A stretch of 64,000 nucleotides of DNA, taken from assembly GCA_030765045.1 (NCBI GenBank), contig CM060969.1:47087216-47151215 (forward strand). The letters are read 5' to 3'. This stretch comes from Tenodera sinensis. Taxonomy: Eukaryota; Arthropoda; Insecta; Mantodea; Mantidae. Shown here piece after piece: positions 23,680-35,621 of the stretch (position 1 is the stretch's first letter; each line of letters opens with the position of its first letter). The notes beneath the pieces are model-generated. The model worked only from the letters and a program-made list of their open reading frames with translations. It did not search any database and was not told the DNA's origin. The position numbers and the translations under genes were made by a program.

Positions 23680-25440
23680 TATTTGTTGCATTTTTGATAT
23701 TCAATTAATCTGTTGTTTACAATGCTTAAGGTTCACAGCAGCTGATTACCTGAAGCTTTGTGCCTTTTTTTTCTTTCTTCAGTATGCATAGTAGCTTTAG
23801 CAGCCTTGATCATCTTTAATTAATTTCCTGTCTGTTCAGTTTTTACCAGTAATGTAATTTGCTATCTGCTAACTTTCATCTTTAGTTTGCTGTTTGGGAT
23901 GCCCATTTTCTTTCTTCTACTTTGCTATGTAGAGAGCTCTGTATCTTTCATTCCGGCACCTGGGATTTTGCTTTTCTTTTGATAGTCTAAGGCAAACTCA
24001 ACAGACATCTCCCTTTTAGATCTTCCTTTAAAATGCATATGCAAGGAAATGAAGTAGAAATGTGATTTAGCTTTCTTTCTACATTGTATATATGTCAGAT
24101 GTATGTTTTGACATATTTCTTTCTGTTATTCCTTGGAGTTTGTTTTAACTACGAAGCATATTTTAAATCCTAGAAGAGTGAACAAGCTATTAGTACGTCC
24201 ACTGTTTAAGATACTTGAGTTACATTTCATTAACAAATGTGTTTGGATGCAGTAATCAGCAAAATAATTTTAGTGTTTAAAATAAATATATTAGTGCCTC
24301 TTAATATGATAGGTGGTTCAAAAAATCTACTATGTATTAATAAGTATGCATATCAAATACAATTTCAGGGTGCAGAGAAAAACAGTTGTGGAAACATGAT
24401 ACATTTTATCATCGAGTTTACACTTAAAGCCTCAAATAATGGAATGTACAGCAATAAAGAAAATTGTATTTAATGTATAGGGACCAAACCTTCATACAGG
24501 AAACATAAAGTTGCAGGGTTTGGACTATAGAGGGGTGATCTGTCACTTGATCACAACACAGAGGAGGCAAGGTACAGTCGACATAGGAACATTGTAGATA
24601 AAGTTTTTGTATAATTTACATTCAATGTCACCATTTACAGTAGAATATTCTTTCCCAAATTCTTGTAAAAGTTCAGCAATACCTAAATATTTTAATTTTC
24701 GTGCTGCAGGCATTTTACTGTGTGTAACTAGTGAACACATTTGAGAGACACTATGCACTAGACCGTCTGTTTTGTGCTGGCACTTCACCTGTACAGAGGT
24801 CATGCTCTGCCCACGTGGAGGTAACTTGTGTTCACCTTTTTTTGCGATAGCTGTATAAAGGTCCGAATCCTAATAATGAAAATAGGAGGAGGGGCACATT
24901 AGCATAATAAAAAATATTAATGGAAAGAGCGGAGAGGGGTCTGTTCACATGTTAGTTCAGTCAATGAAAGCCAAAAATGGGGCAGTGTCACAAGAAATTA
25001 CTAATAACTGAATTATGTGCAGTCAGTAGTATTCATTCATTCTCTGAATTCCACTAGTGTTTATTCTGTTAGAGTACAGAATGTATGATGGCAGGTGAGA
25101 ATCGGATATATAGTGGCAACAGGAAAACATGTGAGTAGCTCAGCCAATAGGCACCAGTCTTGCCAGTATAGCATCATGCCATATGTCACATGGTTTGTTA
25201 TATGCATAGAAACAGCAGAATAGGAAACTGAAGCAGAGGATACCTCTGTCTCTTTTTGTGCAGTGACCCATCTTCATTCATGCTCCCTTCTGCCTTTAAC
25301 CTTAAGACTTTACAAGATCACTAATCATTCTTTTTACGTTCTTGACCATATACATTTGATACCAAGATTTTACTAGAAATACATGTTTTGTCTGCCTCTG
25401 TATGCGTGTGGTCGTGTGCAAGTGTGTACAGCATAATTAA
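23680..25440. other. No recognised gene downstream of the ankyrin exon
   Basis: AT-rich DNA. An 86-codon minus-strand frame at 24543-24803 has no family that I recognise. Confidence 0.35.
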
Positions 25441-25735
25441 AAAAAGTATTTGGTACTTAAGTTCTGCCATTTTTAAAACTAGGACTTAACTTCAACATTT
25501 TCCAATACTGTGACACAAAGATTTTTAAGAAACTCTCACCACCCCAAACTCCCATTTACTTAGCAAAATTTTCCAAAATTTTGATTTTCTCAAAAGTGAT
25601 TCTAACAATTTTAATTAAATTACAATATATTAAAGATATTTAATGACAACTGAAGTGTGTGGTCGTGTGCGAGTGTGTACAGCATACTTGAAAAAAAAGT
25701 ATTTGGTATTTAAGTTCTATCATTTTTACTTTCTC
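25375..25735 (+). repeat. R repeat, partial copy
   Basis: Bases 25468-25651 are nearly identical to 26578-26760 (both begin tttttaaaactagga, both end tttaatgacaactga). They lie on either side of the complete R copy, as if that copy had duplicated or split a resident one. Confidence 0.7.
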
Positions 25736-26548
25736 TACTGGTAAGTAGGGGAAGTATTGTATTCCACCCAAAAATCTGATGTCGAGATTTCACCGGAAAT
25801 ATATGTTTTGAGGCCCCCTGAATCCAAAAAAAAGCATTTTTAGAAAAAGGTTTGTGTGTGTGTCTGTGTGTCAGACTGTGGACAGCATAACTCAAAAATG
25901 AAAAGTTGGTTAAAACCAAAGTTGATATTTAAGTTTAATGTCTTTCAAGGATGCAACACAAAGATTTTGAAGAAAATAGCCCCACCCTCAACAACCCTTT
26001 ACATGGAAAATTTTTCGAAAATTTTGATTTTCTTGAAAATGGCTCAAACGATTTTGATTAAAATGTCATATGTTTGAGATATTTTTATGACAAATGAAAT
26101 GTATATCTTGAATTTTCTGGCTATAGCCCCTGTAGTCGTATTTACTCTGGACGACTTTTGCATAACTGGTAAACCGTTAGAGATAGACCAAATCATACTA
26201 TACAAAAAGAATGTAGATCTTGCTAAAATACACAATTTATGTCTCAATAAATTTTCTTGTAGGGTGAACCATTTCGGAGATATTCCTTGTTATGTGTGAG
26301 AGTTTCAGAAAACTTAGAACTTGCGTGAAATGGATAATCGTTGTTCGTTTTTTTATATGTTAAGTGTGCAATGACAACAGAATCTCAAAGCTTTAAAACA
26401 TTTGACTATCGCAAAAAGCCTACTATATTCTAACTTCCCCTTGCACCTACAAGGAAATAAGCAACAAGATAATTTGTAGAAATGTTTATCTTAACTAACA
26501 TGAAGATATAGGAATAAGAGTTTGTAAGAATGGTTAGTACAAGAGTAG
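25733..26548 (+). repeat. R repeat, most complete plus-strand copy
   Basis: It runs from ACTTTCTCTACTGG to the inverted GTAGAGAAAGT, a 12-bp terminal inverted repeat. It contains a TG-rich stretch near 25850, a cagcataactcaaaaatga block and a conserved second half. It has no open frame that fits a transposase, so it is probably a non-autonomous DNA element. Homology to the minus copy at 44768-45602 continues about 25 bp past this TIR, so the true boundary on that side is uncertain. Confidence 0.65.
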
Positions 26549-26577
26549 AGAAAGTCATGTGAATGCAACACATCAGA

Positions 26578-27228
26578 TTTTTAAAACTAGGATTTAACTT
26601 CACCATTCTCCAATGCTGTGACAAAGATTTTTAAGACACTCCCACCACCCCAAACTCCCATTTACTTTGCAAAATTTGCCAAAATTTTGATTTTCTCAAA
26701 AGTGATTCTAACAATTTTAATTAAATTACAATATATTAAAGATATTTAATGACAACTGAAATATATATCTTAAAGTTTATGGGAGTAGCCTTTGAATCCT
26801 CTTCATTCTGGATGACTTTTGCATAACTGGTAAACTATGAGAGACAAAGTCTTATTACAGAAATATAAATCTGATTGAAACAGTTTATTTCAAATACATT
26901 TTCTTGTGTATATAACCATTTTTAAGATATTTCTTGTTATTGGTTTGAATTTTCAAATATCTATACTTTTCTCAAATAGGAAGTTATTTTTTTTTTATGC
27001 ATGGCCATGCAAAGAGAATGGAATGGCAGAGCCAACATATAGTGTCGAGCTCTTAAGGATTTTACTGTTACTTAAATATACTGTATTCTCCAATACCCAT
27101 GCAAGTACCTATAAAGAAATATGTCATAAAACCAACTCTACAAATATTTATCTTGATGAACATGAACCATAGAAAAGAATAATCACATTTAAGAATAATT
27201 TGTACAAAAGGGAGTAGAGAAAGTAATT
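26578..27228 (+). repeat. R repeat, second partial copy
   Basis: It follows the previous copy directly and ends gggagtagagaaagt near 27228. The centre is shortened. Confidence 0.65.
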
Positions 27229-27424
27229 TTAGCACATACATCAAATTTATTTATTTTATTCTTGAGAGATTATTTGTCCAAAAAAAAGTTGAGAACAAAT
27301 TTTAGTTAGCAATAATGGTCTCAATGGCGTATATTGTGGGCTATCAAAATTATCCCCGAAGCCTATATCTGAAGTGAACTAGAAATTAATAAATAATATT
27401 AAAATAACTACAATACTAGTCAGT

Positions 27425-27487
27425 ATTGGAAAGCACGAATGCTAATGGCTTCATTGCCAGATGCAAGGCACTAGAAACAACAACAAC
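27425..27487 (+). mobile_element. Non-LTR family A, 63-bp micro-insertion
   Basis: Only the last 63 bases of family A, including the tail aacaacaacaac, are present. They are flanked by a perfect 13-bp target duplication aatactagtcagt at 27412-27424 and 27488-27500. Confidence 0.9.
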
Positions 27488-27874
27488 AATACTAGTCAGT
27501 TTCCCACATGAATTAGTGCACTGGATAGAATATATCTTATTCTCTACCATTGAACAGACGGAAGAATAGGGCTTCAGATGCTTACTGCAGCAGCCTTCAT
27601 TATGATGTGGGTAGAGAGAGTTGAGGTGGGGGATGCAGAAATAAGCATGTGAAGGCTTCAGAATTCCATATCGCCATACTCACACGAAGTCTCCAAAATG
27701 TGCCATATAACACAAATTCTGCATAGCAATAGGCACGTGGAGTTAAAGGAAGGAGCATGTTTTTAATTGTGCGATTGTTACAGTACTCAACAGTTATATT
27801 GGTATTAGTATTATTTATTTTCATAGGGTACAGACCACAAGATAGTTGCCATAATATAGTGCTAATGCTTCGAA

Positions 27875-28425
27875 ATGGATGAGCATTGTGTAGTAAAACA
27901 ATTAGTGAAGCGACCATTCTCACAGTTGAAAAATGAGGATAAAATAGTGATAGTAAAACAAGAAAGGCCTACTCCCTTCTGCACTTGCAGTGTGAGCAGA
28001 AGTGAAAGAAATAAGAATCCTTGCAAAAGGTATTTTAATAAAAACATTATGATAAGTATGCATGGCTGACTGGTTCATTCAAATTAAATATACTTTATTG
28101 TATGCCATGCTGTTTGCAACTTGGAAGACATCCTGGAATATGACAGGTTTCCCAAATTTGGCATATTTAATCCAAGCTTTGGACAAATATAAGAAATTAA
28201 CAGTGCATATCTTTTACAGCATTAAAAGCTTTCGACACTCAACAGACAGACCATTCCCCAAAGTATAAGAAAAAAATTGCTGACTATTTGCATAATGAAA
28301 GGTTAAACAAAATATAACTATATTGAATAGATTGATTGATGCAGTGGTACTTCTTCAAAAGCAATAATATTCTTTTAGAGGCCATGATGAAAGTGAGAAG
28401 TTATTAAATAATAGTTATTTATGAT
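27875..28425 (+). pseudogene. hAT transposase N-terminal part (ZMYM/DUF4371 type)
   Basis: Broken frames give a TTF-type zinc-finger-like N-terminus: KRPFSQLKNEDKIVIVKQER, then a region like FATWKTSWNMTGFPNLAYLI, then after frameshifts ILNRLIDAVVLL and FRGHDESEKLLNN, a motif that precedes the catalytic domain in this hAT group. The coding sequence is then interrupted by a small foldback (28420-28545), about 0.5 kb of other sequence and non-LTR copy 1, and resumes at 32795. Inactive. Confidence 0.7.
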
Positions 28426-28545
28426 ACAAGGGTTAAAAGGAACATTTTATTTTGTGATAGGTATGATTCTGAAACAAGGCCGCAGGCCAAGTTAAGGAAA
28501 CCTGCGAACAAAATAAAATCCTTTTAGCCCATGCATCATATACTA
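28420..28545. repeat. Small foldback/MITE, about 125 bp
   Basis: GGGTTAAAAGG at 28430-28440 and its continuation to 28455 pair with the reverse complement at 28508-28530. The pairing extends outward through a TATGATRCA-like edge. The loop includes gccgcaggcc. It lies inside the hAT pseudogene. Confidence 0.6.
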
Positions 28546-29070
28546 TTTTTTAGACAGTGCTGAATATTTATAAGTATATTATATATTATATGTAAATATA
28601 CATTATTGTTTTACCTTTTTCATGGTCATGATAGTCATTGGACTGCGCTGTTCAGTTGTTGCCTTTCTTAGCATCAGTGTTAACAACACAAGGACTTTTA
28701 CAAAATCACAACATTCTACACAAAGAAGGCAGTGGAAAAAATATGTTTTTTATCTTGTACCAGTCCAGAATTTGTTGTATGTAATGTTGTATTGGTTCCT
28801 TGATCTTTTGGATAACAATTCTAATTTCAGTCTGTTTGTAAAACTTCAATAGGTTCAGCACAGTCCATATTCACATTCAAGTGACTCACCATTTTCTACA
28901 ATGTAACTGAGATTCATGGCCTACTTGAATGAGGCCATGGTCACATTCTGTAAGAAACCAAAGTTGGCATTATCGGAGTGCTAAAAGCTTTTGAGCACTG
29001 AATGGAAGAATTTTGTACTTTTAGCACTGTCATGAACTGCCAAAAGTCAGACTTTTACTATCAACTGTCT

Positions 29071-32000
29071 TACTTTAAGAATTCTACAATGGAATGCAGG
29101 AGGTATGTCCCAGCCTAAAAAACAAGAGCTAATGAAAATATTAAAAGACCAAGATATAGATGTCTTCACAGTACAAGAAGCCAATATATCAGAAGAACAG
29201 GAAATATACTTTGAAATGGATCAGTACACTACACATATACTTCCAAAGGCTCGTCAAATAGCAAGTGGTATTCTTACATGAATAAAAAGAAATATGAAAG
29301 CTACTATCCAAATCCAAAAAACAATGGAAGAACAAGATAAATCAGAAATAGTTAATATTGAAGTATGGAAAAGTAACTTCCACTATAGAATTTACAGTAT
29401 CTACAATCCTCCAGACAATACACTAGATCTAAATTCTATTCCCATAGAACCCAAAAGTATTTTAATAGGTTATTTTAATGCACACTCCCCTAGGTGGGGC
29501 TACAGAGATATAAATTCAGCAGGAAGAGTCACGGAAGACCTATTAAACTCATCAACAATGGAATTAATATTTAATCCAAATGATCCACCCACTTACCTTC
29601 ATTATAATGGTTCAGGTACAAATCTTGATCTTCTGATGGTGTCATCTGACATAATTGACAATACAAAAAGAGAAATAATAGAAGACCCAGGTTCAGGCCA
29701 CAGAATCACCATAAACTCCATAAGAGGTCTAATAAATAAAAGTAACAAACCAAAAATTAAAACTTCTTGGAATTTTAAAAAAGCAGATTGGTCCAGTTTC
29801 CAAAATGAGATAGAAGGGACGTGTAATATACTGTTAGAATCAGAGTTCAAGTCAACAGATGAAATGAATAAAAAAATTTGTGAAATATTATTGACAGCAG
29901 CCAAAACACATATCACCAAAGGAAAGTTAAAGAAATATAGCTACTTTTGGTCTCCATCTTTATCTAAGTTAAAACACGAAAGAAATATAGCAGGAGTCAA
30001 AGCTGAAAGAACCAAGTGTCCAGAAGATGTACAAAACTGGAGAAGAAAAACAGCCATTTTTAAGAAAGAATTAATTACAGCAAAGAGGGCCAGTTTCACA
30101 AATTTTGTAGAACATATGGACTATAGGAAAGATGGAAATAAAATATACAAATTCCTTAATGAAACAAAATTATCAAAAAATACAACTGAACCATTAAAAT
30201 ATAATAACAAAAGCTTAACTACAGATAGGGAAATAGCAGAATCCCTTAACAAGTTTTATGCTCAGTCACAAAGAATACCCCAAGCGTATAAAAAACAAGA
30301 TAAGGCTATCCAAAAAACTATCAGAGAAACTAATAAGCCAAAAGGTATACAAAATGATATTTTTATTCAGGATTTTAACGAAACAGAACTGGATTTAGCA
30401 ATAGAACAATTACAGAACAAAAAATCTCTAGGACCTGACAAGATCCACCCAGAGTTTATTAAACACCTTGGCAGGAAAGGAAAAGAAATTCTACTTAAAC
30501 TGTATTACACGTGTTGGAGAATGACTGTACCTTCCGACTGGAAAAAAGCCATTATCATCCCGATTTTAAAGAAAAACAAATCTTCAAACAATATTAATAG
30601 TTGCAGACCAATATCTTTGACCAGTGTTATTGCAAAAGTGATGGAAAGAATGGTGGCATCTAGACTTAACTGGTTCCTAGAATATTACAACTTAATTAAT
30701 AGTTCACAGACCGGCTTCAGACAGAATCATAGTACAAGTGAAAATGTACTCCTACTAAGCCAAGACATCAAGGAAGCTTTCAATAGAAAGGAGGATACCT
30801 TAGCAGTATTCATTGATTTCAAATCAGCATATGACTCAGCCTGGAGAAACAAATTAATTGGGAAGTTGCAATCAATAGGTGTGAAAAGTAACATGCTTAA
30901 ATGGATAACTCAGTTTATTTTACAAAGATTTTGTGCCACAAAATATAATACATACATTTCCAAATATAAACAAACACACCGGGACTTCCACAAGGTGCTG
31001 TTCTGAGCACAACACTCTTAAACATATATATAAATGACCTTCCATCAATAATAAAAACTTTAGAAACCAAAATTGCTTTATTTGCTGACGATGTAGTCAT
31101 TTGGACTTCAGGCTCTCCAAAAAAACCTGAATTAATTAAAGACAGAATAGAAACAGCCCTAAACAAAGTACATGAATGGAGCTCCAAAAACCTCATGACT
31201 ATCAATGTGGAAAAAACAAATTATGAATTATTTACACTAAAATACAAACCAGTTAATATTAACATAAATTATAATAGTAAACCACTCAAAGCAGTTGATG
31301 ATGCTAAATACTTAGGCATCACTTTCGACAGAAAGCTAACTTGGAAAAAACATATAACAAACATCTCAGAAAAGGTTGAAAAGAAACTGCAAATCCTGAA
31401 AAGGTTAGCTGGTGCTAAATGGGGCTGCTCAAGGAGAGTCCTTAACACAACATACAAAATGTATGTTAAATCAAACCTCTTTTACTGTTCTGAAGCTTTA
31501 ACAACAGCAGCAAATGCTAACATCAATAAACTTGAACAAATACAAAATCAGGCTCTTTGTCTAATCACTGGAGCAGTTAAATTCACACCTATTGATGCCA
31601 TGCTTGCCTTAACACGGACCCCATCAATAACAACAAAAATAGAAGAACAAGCATTGCTCCAACACGAGAAAATGTTACGACTGCCAAACTCTAAATGGAC
31701 AGAAGAGAACTTCCCCCCTTCAATCCTTAAAACTCATAGTAGTTTCCTAGAAAAGGTAACACAGATTAAATCCAAATTGAACATTCCTAACACCAGAGAA
31801 AATCTACTTATAAGAGAAAATCCATTGGAATTATTGCAACCTACCTTCAGTTTGGAATTAATAGAGGAAATAAGTAAATCAGACACACCAAAAGAAATAC
31901 AAAAACTTCTAGCTCCGGAAACAATCAATACTAGGTATCCCACAGAAGAATGGCTGCACATATATACTGATGGATCCTCCAAGGAAAACCTTACTGGAGC

Positions 32001-32743
32001 TGGAGTTACGTGTTCACATTTTTCCTTTTATCATTCTGTTGGCAGAGACACAACAAATTATGATGGAGAAATAGAGGCTATACACATTGCTCTGCGACAA
32101 TTATTAAATCTTCCCTTAAATAAATTTAACAAGGCAGTAATTCTTTCAGATTCTAAAGCTGCAATTCAGGGAATATGTTCAAATACTACAAAGAAGTCAA
32201 CAAAAATTAGAGAATGCTACAAAATGTTAACACAACTCCAAAAAGTTAATAAGACTGTTCATCTCCAATGGATTCCAGCACACTGTGGAGTCATGGGGAA
32301 TGAAGCTACAGACTCACTTGCAAAGAAAGGCACAACAATAAAACAAAAATCTAAATTCAATTTCTCATATTCCTCAATAAAACGCTTGATCATTAAAATT
32401 TTTTCTCATTCATACCTACAAGAAATAGAAACAAATGCCAAAGATAAAAAATGGATGACACTACTTTCCAACCCAGATATAATCCCCCAGAGACCAAGGA
32501 AAACAGCGGTTGCAGCCTTCCGACTATTGACAAATCACGACTGCTTAGCAAGTCATCTCTACAGAATAGGTATCTCATCTTCACCAATATGTGTCCTGTG
32601 TAACGATCCAGCAGAAATGAATGAAGACCACTTGAAGACCCGTGAAGCATTAAGATCAGAAGAAACTACAGTTCAAAAGTATTGGAAAGCACGAATGCTA
32701 ATGGCTTCATTGCCAGATGCAAGGCACTAGAAAACAACAACAA
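29071..32743 (+). mobile_element. Non-LTR retrotransposon family A, copy 1 (3673 bp)
   Basis: Flanked by a 13-bp target duplication with one mismatch, ctatcaactgtct (29058-29070) and ctatgaactgtct (32744-32756). It is 5'-truncated just before the endonuclease start and ends with the family's (AAC)n tail. It interrupts a hAT pseudogene, so it is younger than that hAT copy. Layout and RNase H place it near the I/Jockey superfamily. It is very similar to copy 2 at 55316-61882, which points to fairly recent activity. Confidence 0.92.
29080..32730 (+). pseudogene. Family A ORF2: endonuclease, reverse transcriptase, RNase H
   Basis: Domains run in order. The AP-like endonuclease begins LRILQWNAGGMSQP (29074 on), and its catalytic GDFNAH motif reads GYFNAH here, an Asp-to-Tyr change. 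The RT has FIDFKSAYDS and FADDVVIWTSG. The RNase H has YTDGSS, YDGEIEA, LSDSKAAI and HCGVMGNEATDSLAKKG. The C-terminal knuckle CVLCNDPAEMNEDHLKT has its last Cys replaced by Arg. Disablements are a TGA near 29279 and a 1-bp deletion near 30980 (cgggactt versus cgaggactt in copy 2). The long frames are 29294-31006 and 31195-32730. This copy cannot make an active protein. Confidence 0.92.
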
Positions 32744-32794
32744 CTATGAACTGTCTAAATAGGCAATTACATAGAACTACTACAATTTCTAATT

Positions 32795-33215
32795 ATGGTG
32801 TGGCACTGTCTCACCATTGCTACCGTTTTCAAAGGCACCTTGGCTCTCATACAGAATGATCTAATTGAATCTGTGGCCAGTGTTGTTAGAGATAAGATTA
32901 AGTCAAATACTATTATTGGACTGATGCTCGATGAAACAACTGATCTCACAAATGAAAGTCAGTTATGTACTACTCTACACTATGTTGATGAATAGAATTG
33001 CAAAGAACAATTTCTACATTTCACTGATGTAAGTTTAACTTAACAGCCAGTGGTTTATTTGAATTGTAAGTAAGACTATAGATGACTTAGGATGTAAAAA
33101 AAAAAAAAAATGTTGCTAAAACCTTCGATGCTGCTGCAGTAATGGTCGGACATGTTTCTGGACTTTTGACTTTAATTAAAACTGAGTAACCTGCTGCTAC
33201 CTTCATACACAACTG
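32795..33215 (+). pseudogene. hAT transposase, middle part after the non-LTR insertion
   Basis: VFKGTLALIQNDLIESVASV leads into IIGLMLDETTDLTNESQL, the DUF4371 block with the first catalytic Asp (LDETTD). Next comes FLHFTDVSL, then after frameshifts KTFDAAAVMVGHVSGLLTLI (compare TYDGAAVMSG) and CPAATFIH. It continues the protein broken at 28425, so one hAT copy was split by later insertions. A CACCACC-rich stretch follows. CAGTGGCGGCTG at 33399-33410 resembles a hAT tip of this group. Confidence 0.75.
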
Positions 33216-34067
33216 CCACCACCACTACTGCTATCACCATTGCCACCACTACTGCTACTATGCTCTGTGGTATGATATTGAATAGAATGAGGATTAGTAC
33301 TGTAATAATTTAAGAGGAGAGGCATAACAAGAGAGAAGGGCAGTTGAAGGGTAATGGGGCTGCTGCCATTGCATCAGCCAGTGCAACATGGTGTGCATCA
33401 GTGGCGGCTGTTGTATAGAAGCACGAGACCATGTGAACACCCTAACTTTTGACACCTTGCTGTATTATTGGTTAATTTTACTTTAAGTACTGTTGAACGA
33501 TATACAGATGTGGTAATCTAAACATACAGCATTTAAAACTACCACGCTATTCCGCATTACTGTGCATGCATAGCTAGCATTATCACTGATGAGCACGCAT
33601 GATGACATGAACACCATTTCATATCAATACCACTAAGTGGTATTTCACCACAGGAAACATTAAAGCTACTGGATGTGATTAGCTGACATTTCATGCAATA
33701 TTTGCTTTTCTATTTGGCATAAATCTCTCTAGGTGGTAGCACACTAATCAGATAGGCCAATTCACTAACTATACCGTGAAATTTAGCTGACACAAGTAAA
33801 AGCTATGACTGTACAAATACAGAAATCTATTTTGTGGGCTTATATTTGAGTTATAGCATATTCAGTTATGATTTTATCAGATAGACTTTGTTTGGTATTC
33901 CTAACAGGAGAGTAAAGTGGGCTTTCTCTTAGCCATAATCAAGTTACCATGTTGGTAAACACTTACATTGATGAATATTACAAATAGAAGCACTATTAAC
34001 AGTGAAGTATTCTTCCTTTTTGAGGTCATTTTGAGTTACTTTTTTACATTCACCTTCACTTAAATTG
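33216..34067. other. Spacer with a hAT-like tip; nothing else recognised
   Basis: (CCACTACTG)-like low-complexity DNA at 33220-33260, the hAT-tip-like CAGTGGCGGCTG at 33399, and AT-rich DNA to 34067. Confidence 0.4.
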
Positions 34068-34760
34068 TTAAAAACAGGAAACGTTTTCAAGACCGTTCGG
34101 TCCCATCATCAGTCGTTGGGTGACTTGTTCCCCCTCTCTGCTACTATCATCCTGCTGCCATCTGGTGTTAGGGGTGCAGAGCTTTAACACTTCATTTAAA
34201 ACTGGGATTTCAAAGTTAATCACTTTATTGTTGATTTTGATTATGTAACTTTTTTCCCAAATGTGCAGTTCTATTGGTGAATTTAGAGATTTTAACAATT
34301 TTATATTGAGGCCCAATGTTGTGGTTTTCATTCCAAAAGTGGTGTGCCACAGCAGGCTTTTCTGTTTGGTCTAACTTTATTTTCCTCTGATGTTTCTTTA
34401 GTCTCAGATATATATATATATATATATTTTTTTTTGTTTTTCCTATATAGCTTTTTTTTTGCAAGTATTGCAGTTGATTTGGTAAATTCCGGATTTTAGA
34501 TTGTAAGGGATGGTATTGTTAAGTGGCTTGTTCAGCAGGTTTTTTAAACTGTATTTGTTTTGTGGTGCCAGTTTTATGTTTAGCTTTTTAAAGATTCTTT
34601 CAGATTTCCTGAAGGCCCAGGCATGGTAGCTGAATTTTCTAAATTTCCAGTTGTTATTTGTGAGTGGTGTTAACATAGTGGTTTGCAAAATTATCTTATA
34701 CTTTTTTTGCATTTTTTTATATGTTCCTAATGGCACCTGGGTTGAATCCATTTAGTACTG
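34068..34760 (-). pseudogene. Penelope-like element, C-terminal region with GIY-YIG nuclease
   Basis: On the minus strand from 34751, the linker after the RT (KIILQTTMLTPL, then WAFRKSERIFKKLNIKLAPQ and LLNKPLN) leads to GIYQINCNTCKK and, after a frameshift near 34450, YIGKTKKNI, the two halves of a GIY-YIG endonuclease. AHHFWNENHNI and KISKFTNRTAHLGKKLHNQN complete the domain. This order is specific to Penelope-like retroelements. The RT itself is missing (5'-truncated). A (TA)n tract at 34409-34427 disturbs the nuclease frame. The frame ends at 34068. Confidence 0.8.
34075..34115 (-). ncRNA. Hammerhead-like motif at the Penelope 3' end
   Basis: On the minus strand CTGATGA (34112-34106) is followed by a perfect hairpin GACCGAACGGTC and then TTGAAAAC (34090-34083). 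This matches the hammerhead layout CUGANGA, stem II, GAAA with minor drift beside the GAAA. Hammerhead motifs are known from Penelope-like elements. The flanking stems I and III were not verified. Confidence 0.5.
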
Positions 34761-34895
34761 CTGTCTCTTGTATATGATGTTGTTCTTTAAGAAATTCCTC
34801 TCTACTTAAAGGGCCGGACGAAAAGCCTTGGCCTTTCATGGGCTGTTGCGCTGGGGATTTTTAGTGTTTCATGCTTGTTCTTCCTATATGTAGCA

Positions 34896-35125
34896 CTACA
34901 GGCAGTGGACATTAATGATACATGAAACGAAGTTATATTTGAGAAAGAAACGTTCAAGGCATAAGTTTAGGGTACCTACCCAGCATTTGCCAGTTGTGAG
35001 GACTGAGAAAAATTTAAAGAAGACCTGAATCTGGGAGGACAGTCCTAGCAGAATTTGAACCAGGGACTTCCAAAATGAGCCTGACATGTTACTGCAGAGC
35101 CATCTTGCTTGATATGGTATTATGT
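34896..35125 (-). repeat. Possible tRNA-derived SINE, separate family
   Basis: On the minus strand there is an A-box-like TGGCTCTGCAGTAACATG followed about 30 nt later by a B-box-like GGTTCAAATTC. No tail or target duplication is clear. Confidence 0.4.
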
Positions 35126-35509
35126 TGAATGAGTACATGTTTTCACAACTTCTACTTCCATTTACTTCAACCAAGGAGCAACAGTGTACAATTTGCACTG
35201 GTCTAAAGGCAACCTAAAAAAGAATTTCTTGCACAGCTAATGTCCAGTTTTGTTGATATGTGGTTTATTTTCCTCTGAGGAAATTTAGACATTTGAAACT
35301 CAAATCTTTGCCACATTGTGAGATGACAAGCAAAGAATTTGAGATGAAATTCATGCCATACAAGCTTATGTTGCTCCATGACTGTTATTTAAATTATTAT
35401 AATATTTGAAATTCCATTATCACTTAAAAAAGGGCAATATTAAAAGAAATGGTTATTTTATTGAAATTATCTGTGGCGAGCCTGCAATTCTCATGTTTTA
35501 CATGGTGAA

Positions 35510-35611
35510 GCATTAAGATCAGAAGAAACTACAGTTCAAAAGTATTGGAAAGCACGAATGCTAATGGCTTCATTGCCAGATGCAAGGCACTAGAAAACAA
35601 CAACAACAACA
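35510..35611 (+). mobile_element. Non-LTR family A, 102-bp micro-insertion
   Basis: The last 102 bases of family A with an (AAC)n tail, flanked by the perfect 10-bp duplication acatggtgaa at 35500-35509 and 35612-35621. Confidence 0.9.
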
Positions 35612-35621
35612 ACATGGTGAA

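Noticed and set aside
24543..24803. 86-codon minus-strand frame
   Set aside because: No recognised motif, no splice support and AT-rich surroundings; it may be chance.
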